From Saccharospirillum salsuginis (GTDB taxonomy: Bacteria > Pseudomonadota > Gammaproteobacteria > Pseudomonadales > Natronospirillaceae), in contig NZ_BMXR01000001.1 of assembly GCF_014651855.1 (NCBI RefSeq), positions 434,001-498,000 on the forward strand: a stretch of DNA of 64,000 nucleotides. Reading direction: 5' to 3'. Of this stretch, positions 56,014 to 64,000 are shown one piece after another (positions within the stretch are counted from its first letter, which is position 1; each line of letters opens with the position of its first letter). The notes beneath the pieces were generated by a model. The model did not search any database, was not told where the DNA came from, and worked only from the letters and a program-made list of their open reading frames with translations. Position numbers and translations under genes: made by a program.

Positions 56014-56125
56014 GGTCCGGGTGGGGGTATGGTCATTTGGGGATGTCCGAGTCATGGATGACGAGGCCAAGCTCCCATGGACGGGTTCACAGCGGTCCCC
56101 AAATGACCATACCCCCACCTGGACC
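56014..56125. repeat. Palindromic ATGGAT-hairpin element, copy R8
   Basis: The inner 23 bases of the arms (56020-56042 and 56097-56119) are perfectly complementary; after a G-T pair five more pairs extend the stem. The core has GTCATGGATGAC, a compensated change from GGC/GCC in other copies, then CCCATGGACGGG. Confidence 0.85.
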
Positions 56126-56211
56126 GGGTTACAGCCACCACACCGGGATTTCCCCAAATTCGACCATCACTGATAAACTCCCCGACACGACATAACAACA
56201 GGATCTGCTCG

Positions 56212-57351
56212 ATGCCCAACCTGACCCCCACCAGCGAGGTTGTCATCAGTGGTGCCGGCCTCTGGAACCCGGACCACGTACTCACCAACGAAGAACTGGT
56301 CGACGTCCTCAACCGCTACGCCGACCAATACAACACCGAACACCAGGCCGAGATCGACGCGGGCGAACTCGAACCGGTCGCCAAATCCGACCCCGACTTT
56401 ATCGCCAAAGCCAGCGGCATCCGCCAGCGCTATGTCTACGTCAAGGATGGCATTCTGGACGTCGACCGCATGCGTCCGCGTATCCCCGAGCGTGCCGACG
56501 ACGAGCTCAGCCACCAGGCCGAAATGGCCCTGAATGCCGCTCGCAAAGCCCTGGCCGCCGCCAACAAGACCGGGCAGGACATCGACGCCGTCATCGTCAG
56601 CTGCGCCTACACCCAACGCGCCTACCCGGCCATCGCCATCGAGGTTCAGGCTCAGCTCGGCATCGACGGCTTCGGTTTCGACATGCTCGTCGCCTGCTCC
56701 GCCGCCACCTTCGCCCTGCACCGCGCCAACGAAATGGTTCGCTCCGGCACGGCCCGCGCCGTACTGGTCATCAACCCGGAACTGACCTCGCCCCAGGTCA
56801 ACTACCGCGACCGGGACAGCCACTTCATCTTCGGCGACGTCGCCACCGCCATGGTGGTCGAGCGCGGTGACCAGGCGAACGCCGAACACGTTTACGACAT
56901 TCTGGGCACCCAGGCCAAGACGGTCTATTCGAACAACATCCGTTCCAACTTCGGCTATGTGTCGCACGCCTTCGAATCCGATCCGTTCGCGCCGGACAAG
57001 CTGTTTCATCAGGAAGGTCGCAAGGTGTTCAAGGAAGTCTGCCCCATGGCCGCGCAGCACCTGGCCGAACAGGTCGAAACCGTCGGTGTGGACGTGAAAG
57101 ACATCCGCCGCTGGTGGTTGCACCAGGCCAACATCAACATGAACCAGTTGATCACCAAACGGTTGCTCGGTCATGAAGCCAGCCAGGACGAGGCGCCGAT
57201 CGTGCTCGACCAATACGCCAATACGGCGTCGGCCGGCTCCATCATCGCCTTCAATCTGTACCACAAAGATCTGGGTTCGGGTGACCTGGGCGTCATTTGT
57301 TCTTTCGGCGCCGGCTACTCCATTGGCAGTCTGGTCCTGCGCAAGCGTTGA
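56212..57351 (+). CDS. Beta-ketoacyl-ACP synthase III paralogue (PA3286-like)
   Basis: 379 residues. A thiolase-fold KAS III with the catalytic Cys in FDMLVACSAATFALH, His in WWLHQANINMNQLI and Asn in DQYANTASAGSIIAF. Its length and the YRDRDSHFIFGDVATAMVVER segment match the long KAS III group typified by Pseudomonas aeruginosa PA3286, not housekeeping FabH (about 317). That group condenses medium-chain acyl-CoA with malonyl-ACP. AGGA is 8 bases upstream. Confidence 0.9.
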   Translation: MPNLTPTSEVVISGAGLWNPDHVLTNEELVDVLNRYADQYNTEHQAEIDAGELEPVAKSDPDFIAKASGIRQRYVYVKDGILDVDRMRPRIPERADDELSHQAEMALNAARKALAAANKTGQDIDAVIVSCAYTQRAYPAIAIEVQAQLGIDGFGFDMLVACSAATFALHRANEMVRSGTARAVLVINPELTSPQVNYRDRDSHFIFGDVATAMVVERGDQANAEHVYDILGTQAKTVYSNNIRSNFGYVSHAFESDPFAPDKLFHQEGRKVFKEVCPMAAQHLAEQVETVGVDVKDIRRWWLHQANINMNQLITKRLLGHEASQDEAPIVLDQYANTASAGSIIAFNLYHKDLGSGDLGVICSFGAGYSIGSLVLRKR

Positions 57352-57400
57352 TCTCTGTCCCGCATGCCGGGGGTCGTTGAATTGACGGCCCCTGGTCGCC

Positions 57401-58066
57401 CTAGCCCCCATTGCCGTTCGGAGGGTGTCCGTAACGTTTCTTGAGTTCCGGCAAGCGATCACTGCGGCTGATCAACACCACCTCGTCGTCCTGCTCCAAC
57501 CGGTCGGTCTCGTCCGGCAAAACCAACTTGCTGTCCCGATAGATACAGATGAAGCCGACGCCCTTGGGCAGGGCGAACTCTTCCAGTGGGCCGGCTTGCG
57601 AATCGGTAACGATAAACGAGTAGACCCGGGCATCGGCATGGATGAGTGAGGACATTTCCAGACTCTGCTCCCCCTTCATCAGATTGGCCAAATGGCGTGC
57701 CACAGCCCGGTTAGGCGCCACGGTATCCTCCAATCCCAACTCGGTGGCGATGCGTTCGAACACATCCTCGGTGACCAGGGGAATCACGCGCCTGAACTTC
57801 AGGGAACGCGCCACCAGGGCTACGATGATGTTGGTCTGTTCGTTGTCGAGCAACGAAAACAACGCGTCAGTGTTGTGAGGGTCCGCCTGCTCGAGCACAT
57901 CGGGCGCGCCACCGTCGCCGTGCAGGAAACCACACGCCAGCTGTTCGGATAACACATCGATCCGTTCCATGTCCCGTTCGATCAGAACGACTTCGAACCC
58001 CTCGTCGAGCAACATACGGGCCGTGGCCAGTGTCAGAGCATTACTGCCAATCAATACGAATCTCAT
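57401..58066 (-). CDS. Cytosolic RCK regulator of K+ uptake (KtrA/TrkA family)
   Basis: 221 residues: one TrkA-N Rossmann domain (FVLIGSNALTLATARMLLDEGFEVVLIERD) and one TrkA-C domain (about 140-210, PKGVGFICIYRDSKLVLPDETDRLEQDDEVVLISRSD). Its size matches single-RCK KtrA, half of E. coli TrkA. The usual GxGxxG loop reads GSNALT, so nucleotide binding may differ. It gates the channel encoded just upstream, whose stop it overlaps (ATGA). Confidence 0.9.
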   Translation of the reverse strand: MRFVLIGSNALTLATARMLLDEGFEVVLIERDMERIDVLSEQLACGFLHGDGGAPDVLEQADPHNTDALFSLLDNEQTNIIVALVARSLKFRRVIPLVTEDVFERIATELGLEDTVAPNRAVARHLANLMKGEQSLEMSSLIHADARVYSFIVTDSQAGPLEEFALPKGVGFICIYRDSKLVLPDETDRLEQDDEVVLISRSDRLPELKKRYGHPPNGNGG

Positions 58067-59526
58067 CGTTCAACATGCCTCCCGTCGAACCAGCTCCTGG
58101 GGTATAACAGAACCAGCAAGGCGATGATTTCCAGTCGTCCGAGCAGCATATCAACACACAGCAGGACTTTCAGGCCGGCGTCCAGATCCGGTCGTGTCAC
58201 GCCGGACGACAGGCCCACCGTGCCCACCGCCGATACAACTTCGAACAGGGAATCCATCGCGGGCTCACCGGCGAGCAGAAACAACCACCAGGACAACAGA
58301 GTCACGGCGAACCACAAACCGGCCAGCACCAGAACATTTTCGATGTCATCAGCCTCGATGCGCAGCCCTCCGAGTCGAGGGGACAGCACCGCCCGCGATG
58401 GTGCGTTGATACGCTGCACGATCAATTGCACCAGACGTGCCACGATCAATATCCGGATCAACTTGAAACCGCCGGCCGTGGAACCGGCGCTTCCCCCCAT
58501 CAGCATGGCCAGGATCACCAACAGGCGGGAGGCCGGCTCCTGATCGGAGAGATCCGCACTGCTGAACCCGGCGGTCGATTGCGCCGATATGGCCAGCAAC
58601 ACCGACTGGTCGATATCCCCCAACCCGAGCGACGACCGGGATACCCAATGGGTCAAAACCAGCCCCAGACTGATGACCAGGACCGCCCCGAGCAACATCC
58701 GGGACTCGTTGTCGAGCAGCACGGTCGGTTTTCGCCGCGTCACCGCCAGATAATACAGCGGCAGACTGACGGCACCGGCCAGCGATACCAGAGACACCGC
58801 CCAGCGGGCCGCCTGGGGCATGGCCGCCAGGCTGGCGTCAAAACTGGAAAACCCGCCGGTGGATACGGCCGCCAGAGCATGAACGACCGCTGTGAACGGA
58901 TCGGTGCCGGCCACCAGGATCAATCCGAAGGCGAACAGGCTGAAGCCCAGATAGACCCAAACGACCCGCCGGGCATAGGTGCGCGCCGTTGTGCTCTGTC
59001 CTTCTTCGCCCGCCGTCGAGAGTAATTGCTTGCTGACGACCCGGTGGCCCATCAGCATACCGACCGCCAGGACAGCAATGCCGAGGCCGCCGTACCATTG
59101 CATCCAGGCGCGGCCGAACAAGAACGCCGCCGACCGATCCTCCACCGAGGCCAGTGTGCTCAGCCCCGTCGTCGTCATACCGGACACCGCCTCGAACCAG
59201 GCGTCGAGCCAGGGCACACCATCGGCCATCAGCGGGTAACTCATGACCGCCGGGGCAATCAGAAAGACCAGGGCTGTAATGCTTAGGGCTTCGTTGCGTT
59301 CGATGCGATGCGGTTCGGGCAGGCGCGCCAGGGGGAGCGAAACCAGGAGCAGGGCGACAATCACGGCCAGGTATCGCAGTGCCACGCCCCATTCACCGGT
59401 GGCCAGAGCCACAAGGGCCGGAACGATGGACAGCACGGCGAGCAATGCCAGCAACTGCCCCAGATATTTGAACACCACCCGCACACGAACCGGGCGCATC
59501 AAGGCGAGCGCGGATGTATCCGGCAC
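58063..59526 (-). CDS. TrkH/KtrB-family K+ transporter
   Basis: 487 residues with the four pore-loop repeats: SGMTTTGLS, AAVSTGGFSSF, SAQSTAGFSSA and SAVGTVGLSSG. The third and fourth filters deviate slightly from TGG (STAG and GTVG). It is an inner-membrane potassium (or K+/Na+) uptake channel, co-transcribed with its RCK partner. Confidence 0.93.
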   Translation of the reverse strand: MPDTSALALMRPVRVRVVFKYLGQLLALLAVLSIVPALVALATGEWGVALRYLAVIVALLLVSLPLARLPEPHRIERNEALSITALVFLIAPAVMSYPLMADGVPWLDAWFEAVSGMTTTGLSTLASVEDRSAAFLFGRAWMQWYGGLGIAVLAVGMLMGHRVVSKQLLSTAGEEGQSTTARTYARRVVWVYLGFSLFAFGLILVAGTDPFTAVVHALAAVSTGGFSSFDASLAAMPQAARWAVSLVSLAGAVSLPLYYLAVTRRKPTVLLDNESRMLLGAVLVISLGLVLTHWVSRSSLGLGDIDQSVLLAISAQSTAGFSSADLSDQEPASRLLVILAMLMGGSAGSTAGGFKLIRILIVARLVQLIVQRINAPSRAVLSPRLGGLRIEADDIENVLVLAGLWFAVTLLSWWLFLLAGEPAMDSLFEVVSAVGTVGLSSGVTRPDLDAGLKVLLCVDMLLGRLEIIALLVLLYPRSWFDGRHVER

Positions 59527-59552
59527 CGATTATCCCTCCGGTTCAGCCCTGC

Positions 59553-59580
59553 CATGGCCGCCGATGAAACGGCGGCCATG
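59553..59580 (-). terminator. Perfect 11-base hairpin between cnoX and trkH-like genes
   Basis: CATGGCCGCCG and CGGCGGCCATG with a 6-base loop, 7 bases after the cnoX stop. There is no T tract, so it may slow or end transcription, or protect the 3' end. Confidence 0.5.
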
Positions 59581-59587
59581 ACGGGGA

Positions 59588-60454
59588 TCAGTACAACAGG
59601 GTGAACAGCTGGCGTTGGAACCTGGCGGCGATGGGGTCGCCCTTGCCGAGGCTGTTGATGACGTCCAGAAAGGTCTTCTTGGCTTCGCCGTCGCGGAAGT
59701 TCCTGTCCTTGCGCAGGATGCCGACCAGGGTTTCCAGCGCTTCCTCATATCGGTTCACCTGACTGTATTGCAGCGCCAGTTCAAAAGCCGTTTCGAGGTT
59801 GTCCGGGTCGCTCTCGAGCTTGGCCTGCAGTTCCTGGATTTCCGGCGTCTCGGCCGCCTGACTGACCAGTTGCAACCGTGAGCGCAGTTCCTTGTACTCC
59901 GGTTCGGTCTGCTGGGTCATGGTCATGTTGTCCAGAATCGCCTCCGCCTCGGTGGCGCGGTTCATGCTGATGTAGAGATCGGCCAGCATGAACGCGATCT
60001 GGGTGTCCTCATGGCTCAGCTTATAGGCTTCGCGCATCAGTGGCAGGGCGCCTTCAAGGTCGCCATCGGCCTTGAGCGCGATGGCTTCCTGCATCAAAGC
60101 GTCCCAGGGTTTGGGAAGGTACTTTTCCAGCCGCTCGCGAATGGCGCTTTCCGGTTCGGCGCCCATAAAGGCATCCACCGGCTGTCCGTTCTGGATAAAA
60201 GCCACGGTGGGCAGGCTGCGCACACCGAACTGGGCGACGATGTTCTGCTGTTCGTCAGCGTTGACCTTGGCGAGCAGAAGCTGATCCGGGTACTCGGCCG
60301 CCAGCTTCTCCAGAACCGGCATCAGCGCCTTGCAGGGCGCGCACCAGTCAGCCCAGAAATCCATGACAACCAGGCGTGTCCGGGATTCCTCCACCATCAC
60401 CTGCTGAAAATTCTGCTCCGTTACAGTAATAACGTTGGCGGCTTGCTGGGTCAT
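59588..60454 (-). CDS. cnoX: Chaperedoxin CnoX (thioredoxin-TPR protein)
   Basis: 288 residues from the ATG at 60454, with GAGG 5 bases upstream; the longer frame is rejected. A thioredoxin domain (1-110) has the active site WCAPC at about 35-39, followed by TPR-like helices (about 120-285). CnoX (YbbN) holds unfolded proteins and cooperates with GroEL and DnaK. The E. coli protein has lost one active-site Cys; here both are kept, so it may also be a reductase. Confidence 0.93.
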   Translation of the reverse strand: MTQQAANVITVTEQNFQQVMVEESRTRLVVMDFWADWCAPCKALMPVLEKLAAEYPDQLLLAKVNADEQQNIVAQFGVRSLPTVAFIQNGQPVDAFMGAEPESAIRERLEKYLPKPWDALMQEAIALKADGDLEGALPLMREAYKLSHEDTQIAFMLADLYISMNRATEAEAILDNMTMTQQTEPEYKELRSRLQLVSQAAETPEIQELQAKLESDPDNLETAFELALQYSQVNRYEEALETLVGILRKDRNFRDGEAKKTFLDVINSLGKGDPIAARFQRQLFTLLY

Positions 60455-60515
60455 ATTCACCTCGTGTTCGGTCCGCGGGCCGGTCGATCCCCGGCGTAAG
60501 AATGCATCTGCCCCC

Positions 60516-60543
60516 ATTATTGGGCCTTTCGCGCATTTCGCAA
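60516..60543 (-). promoter_or_regulatory. Promoter of cnoX
   Basis: On the minus strand, TTGCGA (60543-60538), 16 bases, then AATAAT (60521-60516), about 60 bases before the cnoX ATG. Confidence 0.45.
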
Positions 60544-60546
60544 CGC

Positions 60547-60575
60547 CTGACAGAGCCGCCCGGCCCCGCTACAAT
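60547..60575 (+). promoter_or_regulatory. Promoter of the pitrilysin gene
   Basis: CTGACA (60547-60552), 17 bases, TACAAT (60570-60575): each box differs from the sigma-70 consensus by one base. The ATG is 33 bases downstream. Confidence 0.65.
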
Positions 60576-60607
60576 CGGCCCCTTCATGAATCAACCAGGA
60601 ATCGAAG

Positions 60608-63520
60608 ATGAAGCGTGGTGTCCTAGTGGCCCTGTCCGTAGGCATCGTGGCCGCTCTGGCCAGTGCCGGTCTGTGGTTTTACCCTACCGCCTCGGCCGAC
60701 GAGAATCCGTCCAACATCGCAGTCAGCGATTTCGAGACCCGGAACTTTCAGACCTACCAGCTCGACAACGGGCTCAAGGTGCTGCTGGTGTCCGACCCGG
60801 AAAGCGAAAAGGCGGCGGCGGCCCTGAATGTGTCTGTCGGCTCCTGGAGCAACCCGGAGGACATTCCGGGGTTGGCGCATTTCCTGGAGCACATGCTCTT
60901 CCTGGGAACCGAGAAGTACCCGGAAGTGGACGGCTACCACCGGTTTATCGAGCAAAACGGGGGCAGCGACAACGCCTATACCGCGGACGAAAACACCCTG
61001 TATTACTTCGATATCGACGCCCAGCAACTGGAACCGGCGCTGGACCGTTTCGCCCAGTTCTTCATCGCGCCGCTGTTCAACCCGGACTATGTCGAGCGGG
61101 AGATCAACGCCGTCCATTCCGAATTCACCGCCAGTTTGCAGAACGACAGCCGCCGCCTCGAAGACGCGGTGCGTGAGGTGGTGCGTCCCGATCACCCGGC
61201 CTCGCGCCTGGCCATCGGCAACCGGGAGACGCTGCAGCACCCGAACCTGCGGGACCGCCTGATCGAGTTCTATCGCCAACATTATGTGGCGGACCGACTC
61301 AGCCTGGCCGTCTATGGCCCCCAGGATATCGAGACGCTGAAATCCTGGGTGAACGACCGCTTCAACGGTGTACGCTCGGTCGAATCCACAAGCCCGGTCT
61401 ACGATCAGTCGCTGTTCGAGACCACTCAGTTGCCCATGCTGATGGAAGTCGAACCGCGCCGCGAGACGCGCCAATTGTCATTTCGCTTTCCGGTGCCGGG
61501 TACACTGGACCTGCGCCAGTCCAAACCGCATGCCTACATCGCCCATCTGCTCGGCCATCAGTCCTCCGGCAGCCTGATTTCGGCGCTCAAGGAACGCGGC
61601 TGGGCCGATGCCCTGCACACCCGCAGCGGCGGCCTGACGGCCAGCACGCACAGTTTCGAGGTCAACATCCAACTGACCCCGGAAGGCCTGGCGAACTGGC
61701 AGGCGGTGGCGACCCTGATGTTCGACTACCTCGATCGCATCGAATCCAAGGGGCTGGAACCCTGGCGCTATGAAGAGCTGCGCACCATCAACACCATCAA
61801 CTTCCGTTTCGCCGAACAGGTCGCGCCGGTTACCACCGTGCAGCGGCTGGCTGAACGGTTGGCGGTGTACGACGCGCCCAACGTGCTGCGTGGGCCGTAT
61901 ATGCTGGAGAACTTCGACCCCGAAACGGTCCGCCAGTGGCTGGGGCACCTGCGTCCGGACAACGCCCTGGTCACCCTGATGCATCCGGAGGCCACCACCG
62001 AGACGCAAAGCCAGTGGTACGAGACGCCCTACAGCCTGACGCCGCTGTCGGGCAATCAGGTCGCCGAATGGCGCACGCCCGAACCCAGCGACGATCTGTC
62101 GTTGCCGGCGTCCAACCCGTTCATCCCCAAGGACCTGTCGGTGTTGCCGATGGCGACACCCACCAGCGACCTGTACAACAACCTGCCGCAGAAAATCGAA
62201 ATTCAGCCGGGTTTCACGCTCTGGTATGAACAGGATGATTCCTTCCGGACACCCAAGCTGGACCTGACCCTGCTGGCCGAGACCCCGGTCATCGCCGACA
62301 CCGCCCAGGCCGAGATCCAGACCCGTCTGTATCTGGACCTGGTCGACGATGCCCTCAGTGAGATCCGCTACCAGGCCGGTCTCGCCGGTTCCGGCTATGG
62401 GCTCTCCCAGACCGACCGGGGCCTGCAACTGCGACTCTATGGCTACAGCGATCGCCTGCCGGTCCTGCTCGACACCCTGCTGGTGGAACTGACCGAACAC
62501 CAGATCGACCCGGAACGGTTTACCCTGTTGAAATCGGACCTGGAACGCCGGCTGCGCAATACCCGCGAGGATCCGGTGCTGAACCAGATGTTCCGACGTC
62601 TCGGCGAATTCCTGGTCCGTAGCTCCCACACGCCGGATGAAATGCTGGCGGCACTGGAAAACGTCACACCGGAAAGCCTGATCGAATTGCGCGATCGTTG
62701 GGTGGAGCAATTGCGCCTGACCATGTTGGTTCACGGCAATATCACCGAGTCCAACGCCCGCGAACTGGGCAGCCGGGCCCGCACCATGCTCCCGCCCAGC
62801 GCGGATGCGCCAAGCGTGCGACCATCGGTCGCCTCCCTGCCGGAGCGCCGCTACCGTCACGAAATGCAGATCGACCACAACGACGCCGCCCTGCTCGGCT
62901 ACTATCAGGGTGAAAACAGCGGCCTGCGCGAACGCGCCCTCTACCGGCTGATGGCCCAGTTGATCAATGCGCCCTACTTCGCCGAATTGCGCACCGAGCT
63001 GCAACTCGGCTACATCGTCTTCGCCCGGGACTATGAGGTGAAAGACCTGCCCGGCCTGATCCTCTATGTGCAATCCCCGTCCACCGACCCGGCCCTGTTG
63101 CAACTGTACAGCGACCGCTTCCTGGACCAGTTCCTGCAGCGGCTGCAAAGCATGGACCAGGACACGTTCGAGCAATACAAACAGGGGCTGATCAACGAAC
63201 TGACCCAGCAGGAAGACAACCTGTATCAGCTCAGCCGGCGGTATTGGCAAGCCATACTGGACGGTAACCCGCACTTCAATACCCGCATCCGCCTGGCCCA
63301 GGCCGTGAAGACCATCAGCCTGGACGGCCTGACACGCGCTTACGAGACCCAGGTGCTCGACACCGAAGCCAAACGGCTGATGATGCACCAGGTCGGACGG
63401 GAAATGAGTGAGGACTACGCCGAACACGGCAGTGGCCTGGTCGGCTTTTACCCGGCCGACGATCCCGCCGTTGTCCACGAGGAATCAAGCTGGATCGTCC
63501 CGACCTTCAACAACCTTTGA
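60608..63520 (+). CDS. ptrA: Pitrilysin/insulinase-family zinc protease (M16)
   Basis: 970 residues, close to E. coli PtrA (962). A signal peptide (about 1-31) sends it to the periplasm. The inverted zinc motif HxxEH is in LAHFLEHMLFLGTEKYP (about 94-110), with the distal Glu in EREINAVHSEF. Four M16 half-domains follow, the last ones inactive as usual. It degrades small peptides. AGGA is 7 bases before the ATG. Confidence 0.93.
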   Translation: MKRGVLVALSVGIVAALASAGLWFYPTASADENPSNIAVSDFETRNFQTYQLDNGLKVLLVSDPESEKAAAALNVSVGSWSNPEDIPGLAHFLEHMLFLGTEKYPEVDGYHRFIEQNGGSDNAYTADENTLYYFDIDAQQLEPALDRFAQFFIAPLFNPDYVEREINAVHSEFTASLQNDSRRLEDAVREVVRPDHPASRLAIGNRETLQHPNLRDRLIEFYRQHYVADRLSLAVYGPQDIETLKSWVNDRFNGVRSVESTSPVYDQSLFETTQLPMLMEVEPRRETRQLSFRFPVPGTLDLRQSKPHAYIAHLLGHQSSGSLISALKERGWADALHTRSGGLTASTHSFEVNIQLTPEGLANWQAVATLMFDYLDRIESKGLEPWRYEELRTINTINFRFAEQVAPVTTVQRLAERLAVYDAPNVLRGPYMLENFDPETVRQWLGHLRPDNALVTLMHPEATTETQSQWYETPYSLTPLSGNQVAEWRTPEPSDDLSLPASNPFIPKDLSVLPMATPTSDLYNNLPQKIEIQPGFTLWYEQDDSFRTPKLDLTLLAETPVIADTAQAEIQTRLYLDLVDDALSEIRYQAGLAGSGYGLSQTDRGLQLRLYGYSDRLPVLLDTLLVELTEHQIDPERFTLLKSDLERRLRNTREDPVLNQMFRRLGEFLVRSSHTPDEMLAALENVTPESLIELRDRWVEQLRLTMLVHGNITESNARELGSRARTMLPPSADAPSVRPSVASLPERRYRHEMQIDHNDAALLGYYQGENSGLRERALYRLMAQLINAPYFAELRTELQLGYIVFARDYEVKDLPGLILYVQSPSTDPALLQLYSDRFLDQFLQRLQSMDQDTFEQYKQGLINELTQQEDNLYQLSRRYWQAILDGNPHFNTRIRLAQAVKTISLDGLTRAYETQVLDTEAKRLMMHQVGREMSEDYAEHGSGLVGFYPADDPAVVHEESSWIVPTFNNL

Positions 63521-63541
63521 AGAGAGAAACCGATACTCAAT

Positions 63542-63568
63542 AACCCGCCTCGGATACCGGGGCGGGTT
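63542..63568. terminator. Hairpin between convergent genes
   Basis: AACCCGCCTCGG and CCGGGGCGGGTT pair over 12 bases (one G-T) with an ATA loop, between the pitrilysin stop and the stop of the converging ATPase gene. No T run on either side. Confidence 0.5.
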
Positions 63569-63588
63569 ACAGGACGGCAGGAACCGGC

Positions 63589-64000
63589 TTATTCCTCCAA
63601 CTGGGCCGACGTCAGGTCACTGTCCCCCTGACCACCTACATGACGTGGCAAAACGATCACCACCTCGGTGCCGTCCCCGGTATCGTTCAGCTCCAGCGAC
63701 CCTTGCAGCATCTGCGCCAGACGGCGGGCGACGACAAACGTCAGGCCCGGCCCCACATCCTTGCCGCGATCCGGAATACTGGTGTAATCGGTCAGCGCCG
63801 TCGCCAGTTGATCCGTTCCCAGGCGCCGCCCCTTGGCCGAGATGCTCAACTGCAGCGCTTCACCGCGATGGGCATCGATGTAGGCGATCAGATGCACCAC
63901 GACCCGGGTGTCCTCATTCATGCGGATCAATGCCTGCACCACCCGGGTCAACAGGTTGTGCAGCCAATCCACATCCGACACCAGGGGCAACTGGTCCTCC
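63589..64000 (-). CDS. C-terminal part of a histidine-kinase-like ATPase protein (5' end beyond window)
   Basis: Only the last 137 or so codons are visible, and the frame stays open to the edge. DVGPGLTFVVARRLAQMLQGSLELNDTGDGTEVVIVLP is the G2-box and end of a HATPase_c domain, as in sensor kinases. EDQLPLVSDVDWLHNLLTRVVQALIRMNEDTRVVVHL resembles the N-box helix with Asn replaced. The G1 region (DYTSIPDRGKD) is altered. It could be a full sensor kinase or a degenerate one. Confidence 0.75.
   Translation of the reverse strand, partial: EDQLPLVSDVDWLHNLLTRVVQALIRMNEDTRVVVHLIAYIDAHRGEALQLSISAKGRRLGTDQLATALTDYTSIPDRGKDVGPGLTFVVARRLAQMLQGSLELNDTGDGTEVVIVLPRHVGGQGDSDLTSAQLEE

Overview
The window comes from a high-GC, Gram-negative gammaproteobacterium. 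The gene content (two TakP-like TRAP transporters, Tdh/Kbl, PntAB, RimO, ArfB, a DecR-like Lrp regulator, many chemotaxis and cyclic-di-GMP proteins) fits a marine or halophilic Oceanospirillales-type organism. This assignment is an inference from gene families; there is no rRNA or tRNA gene in the window. Coding density is high, and most functional units are small operons with 1-4 base stop/start overlaps.

Layout. 1-5567: an operon of FGGY kinase, GlpD-like dehydrogenase and alkyl-DHAP-synthase-like flavoprotein, with a divergent AraC regulator. 5635-10185: a Cys-motif protein, a 7TM-DISM/EAL protein, and a stand-alone PheS-like protein fused to an FDX-ACB domain behind a structured leader. 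10427-13510: first TRAP operon (P-Q-M). 13511-14404: a nest of palindromic repeats before rimO. 15803-20973: AraC, methyltransferase, YhiN-like flavoprotein, ArfB, a secreted protein, a ribbon-helix-helix protein and a DJ-1/PfpI protein. 21095-26649: chemoreceptor, EamA transporter and SBP-PAS-GGDEF-EAL protein in one transcription direction. 26805-28870: a ferric-reductase-like membrane flavoprotein coupled to an exported cytochrome b5/FMN-binding protein, with an Fnr/Dnr-type box upstream. 29173-33579: Bcr/CflA exporter, two PLP enzymes and a DecR-like regulator. 33669-36791: small metabolic and membrane genes. 36824-39033: tdh-kbl. 39171-44835: DinB protein, small coiled-coil protein, MFS, acyltransferase and chemoreceptor. 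45150-50137: a second TRAP operon with unusually enlarged membrane subunits. 50796-53752: pntAB, ending in a strong terminator. 53883-59526: CPA2 antiporter, an Xre-antitoxin-C-like protein, a KAS III paralogue and a two-gene K+ uptake system. 59588-64000: CnoX, a pitrilysin-like protease and the end of a histidine-kinase-like ATPase.

The most distinctive feature is a dispersed family of about 90-180 bp elements (eight copies plus a fragment). Each has a long outer stem of element-specific sequence, usually enclosing two short hairpins with ATGGAT-type loops. The outer and inner stems vary in a compensated way, which indicates selection on, or spread through, a folded single strand. A second family with GTAGGGCGGAAG termini is nested among them, and in one place it supplies the stop codons of both convergent neighbours.
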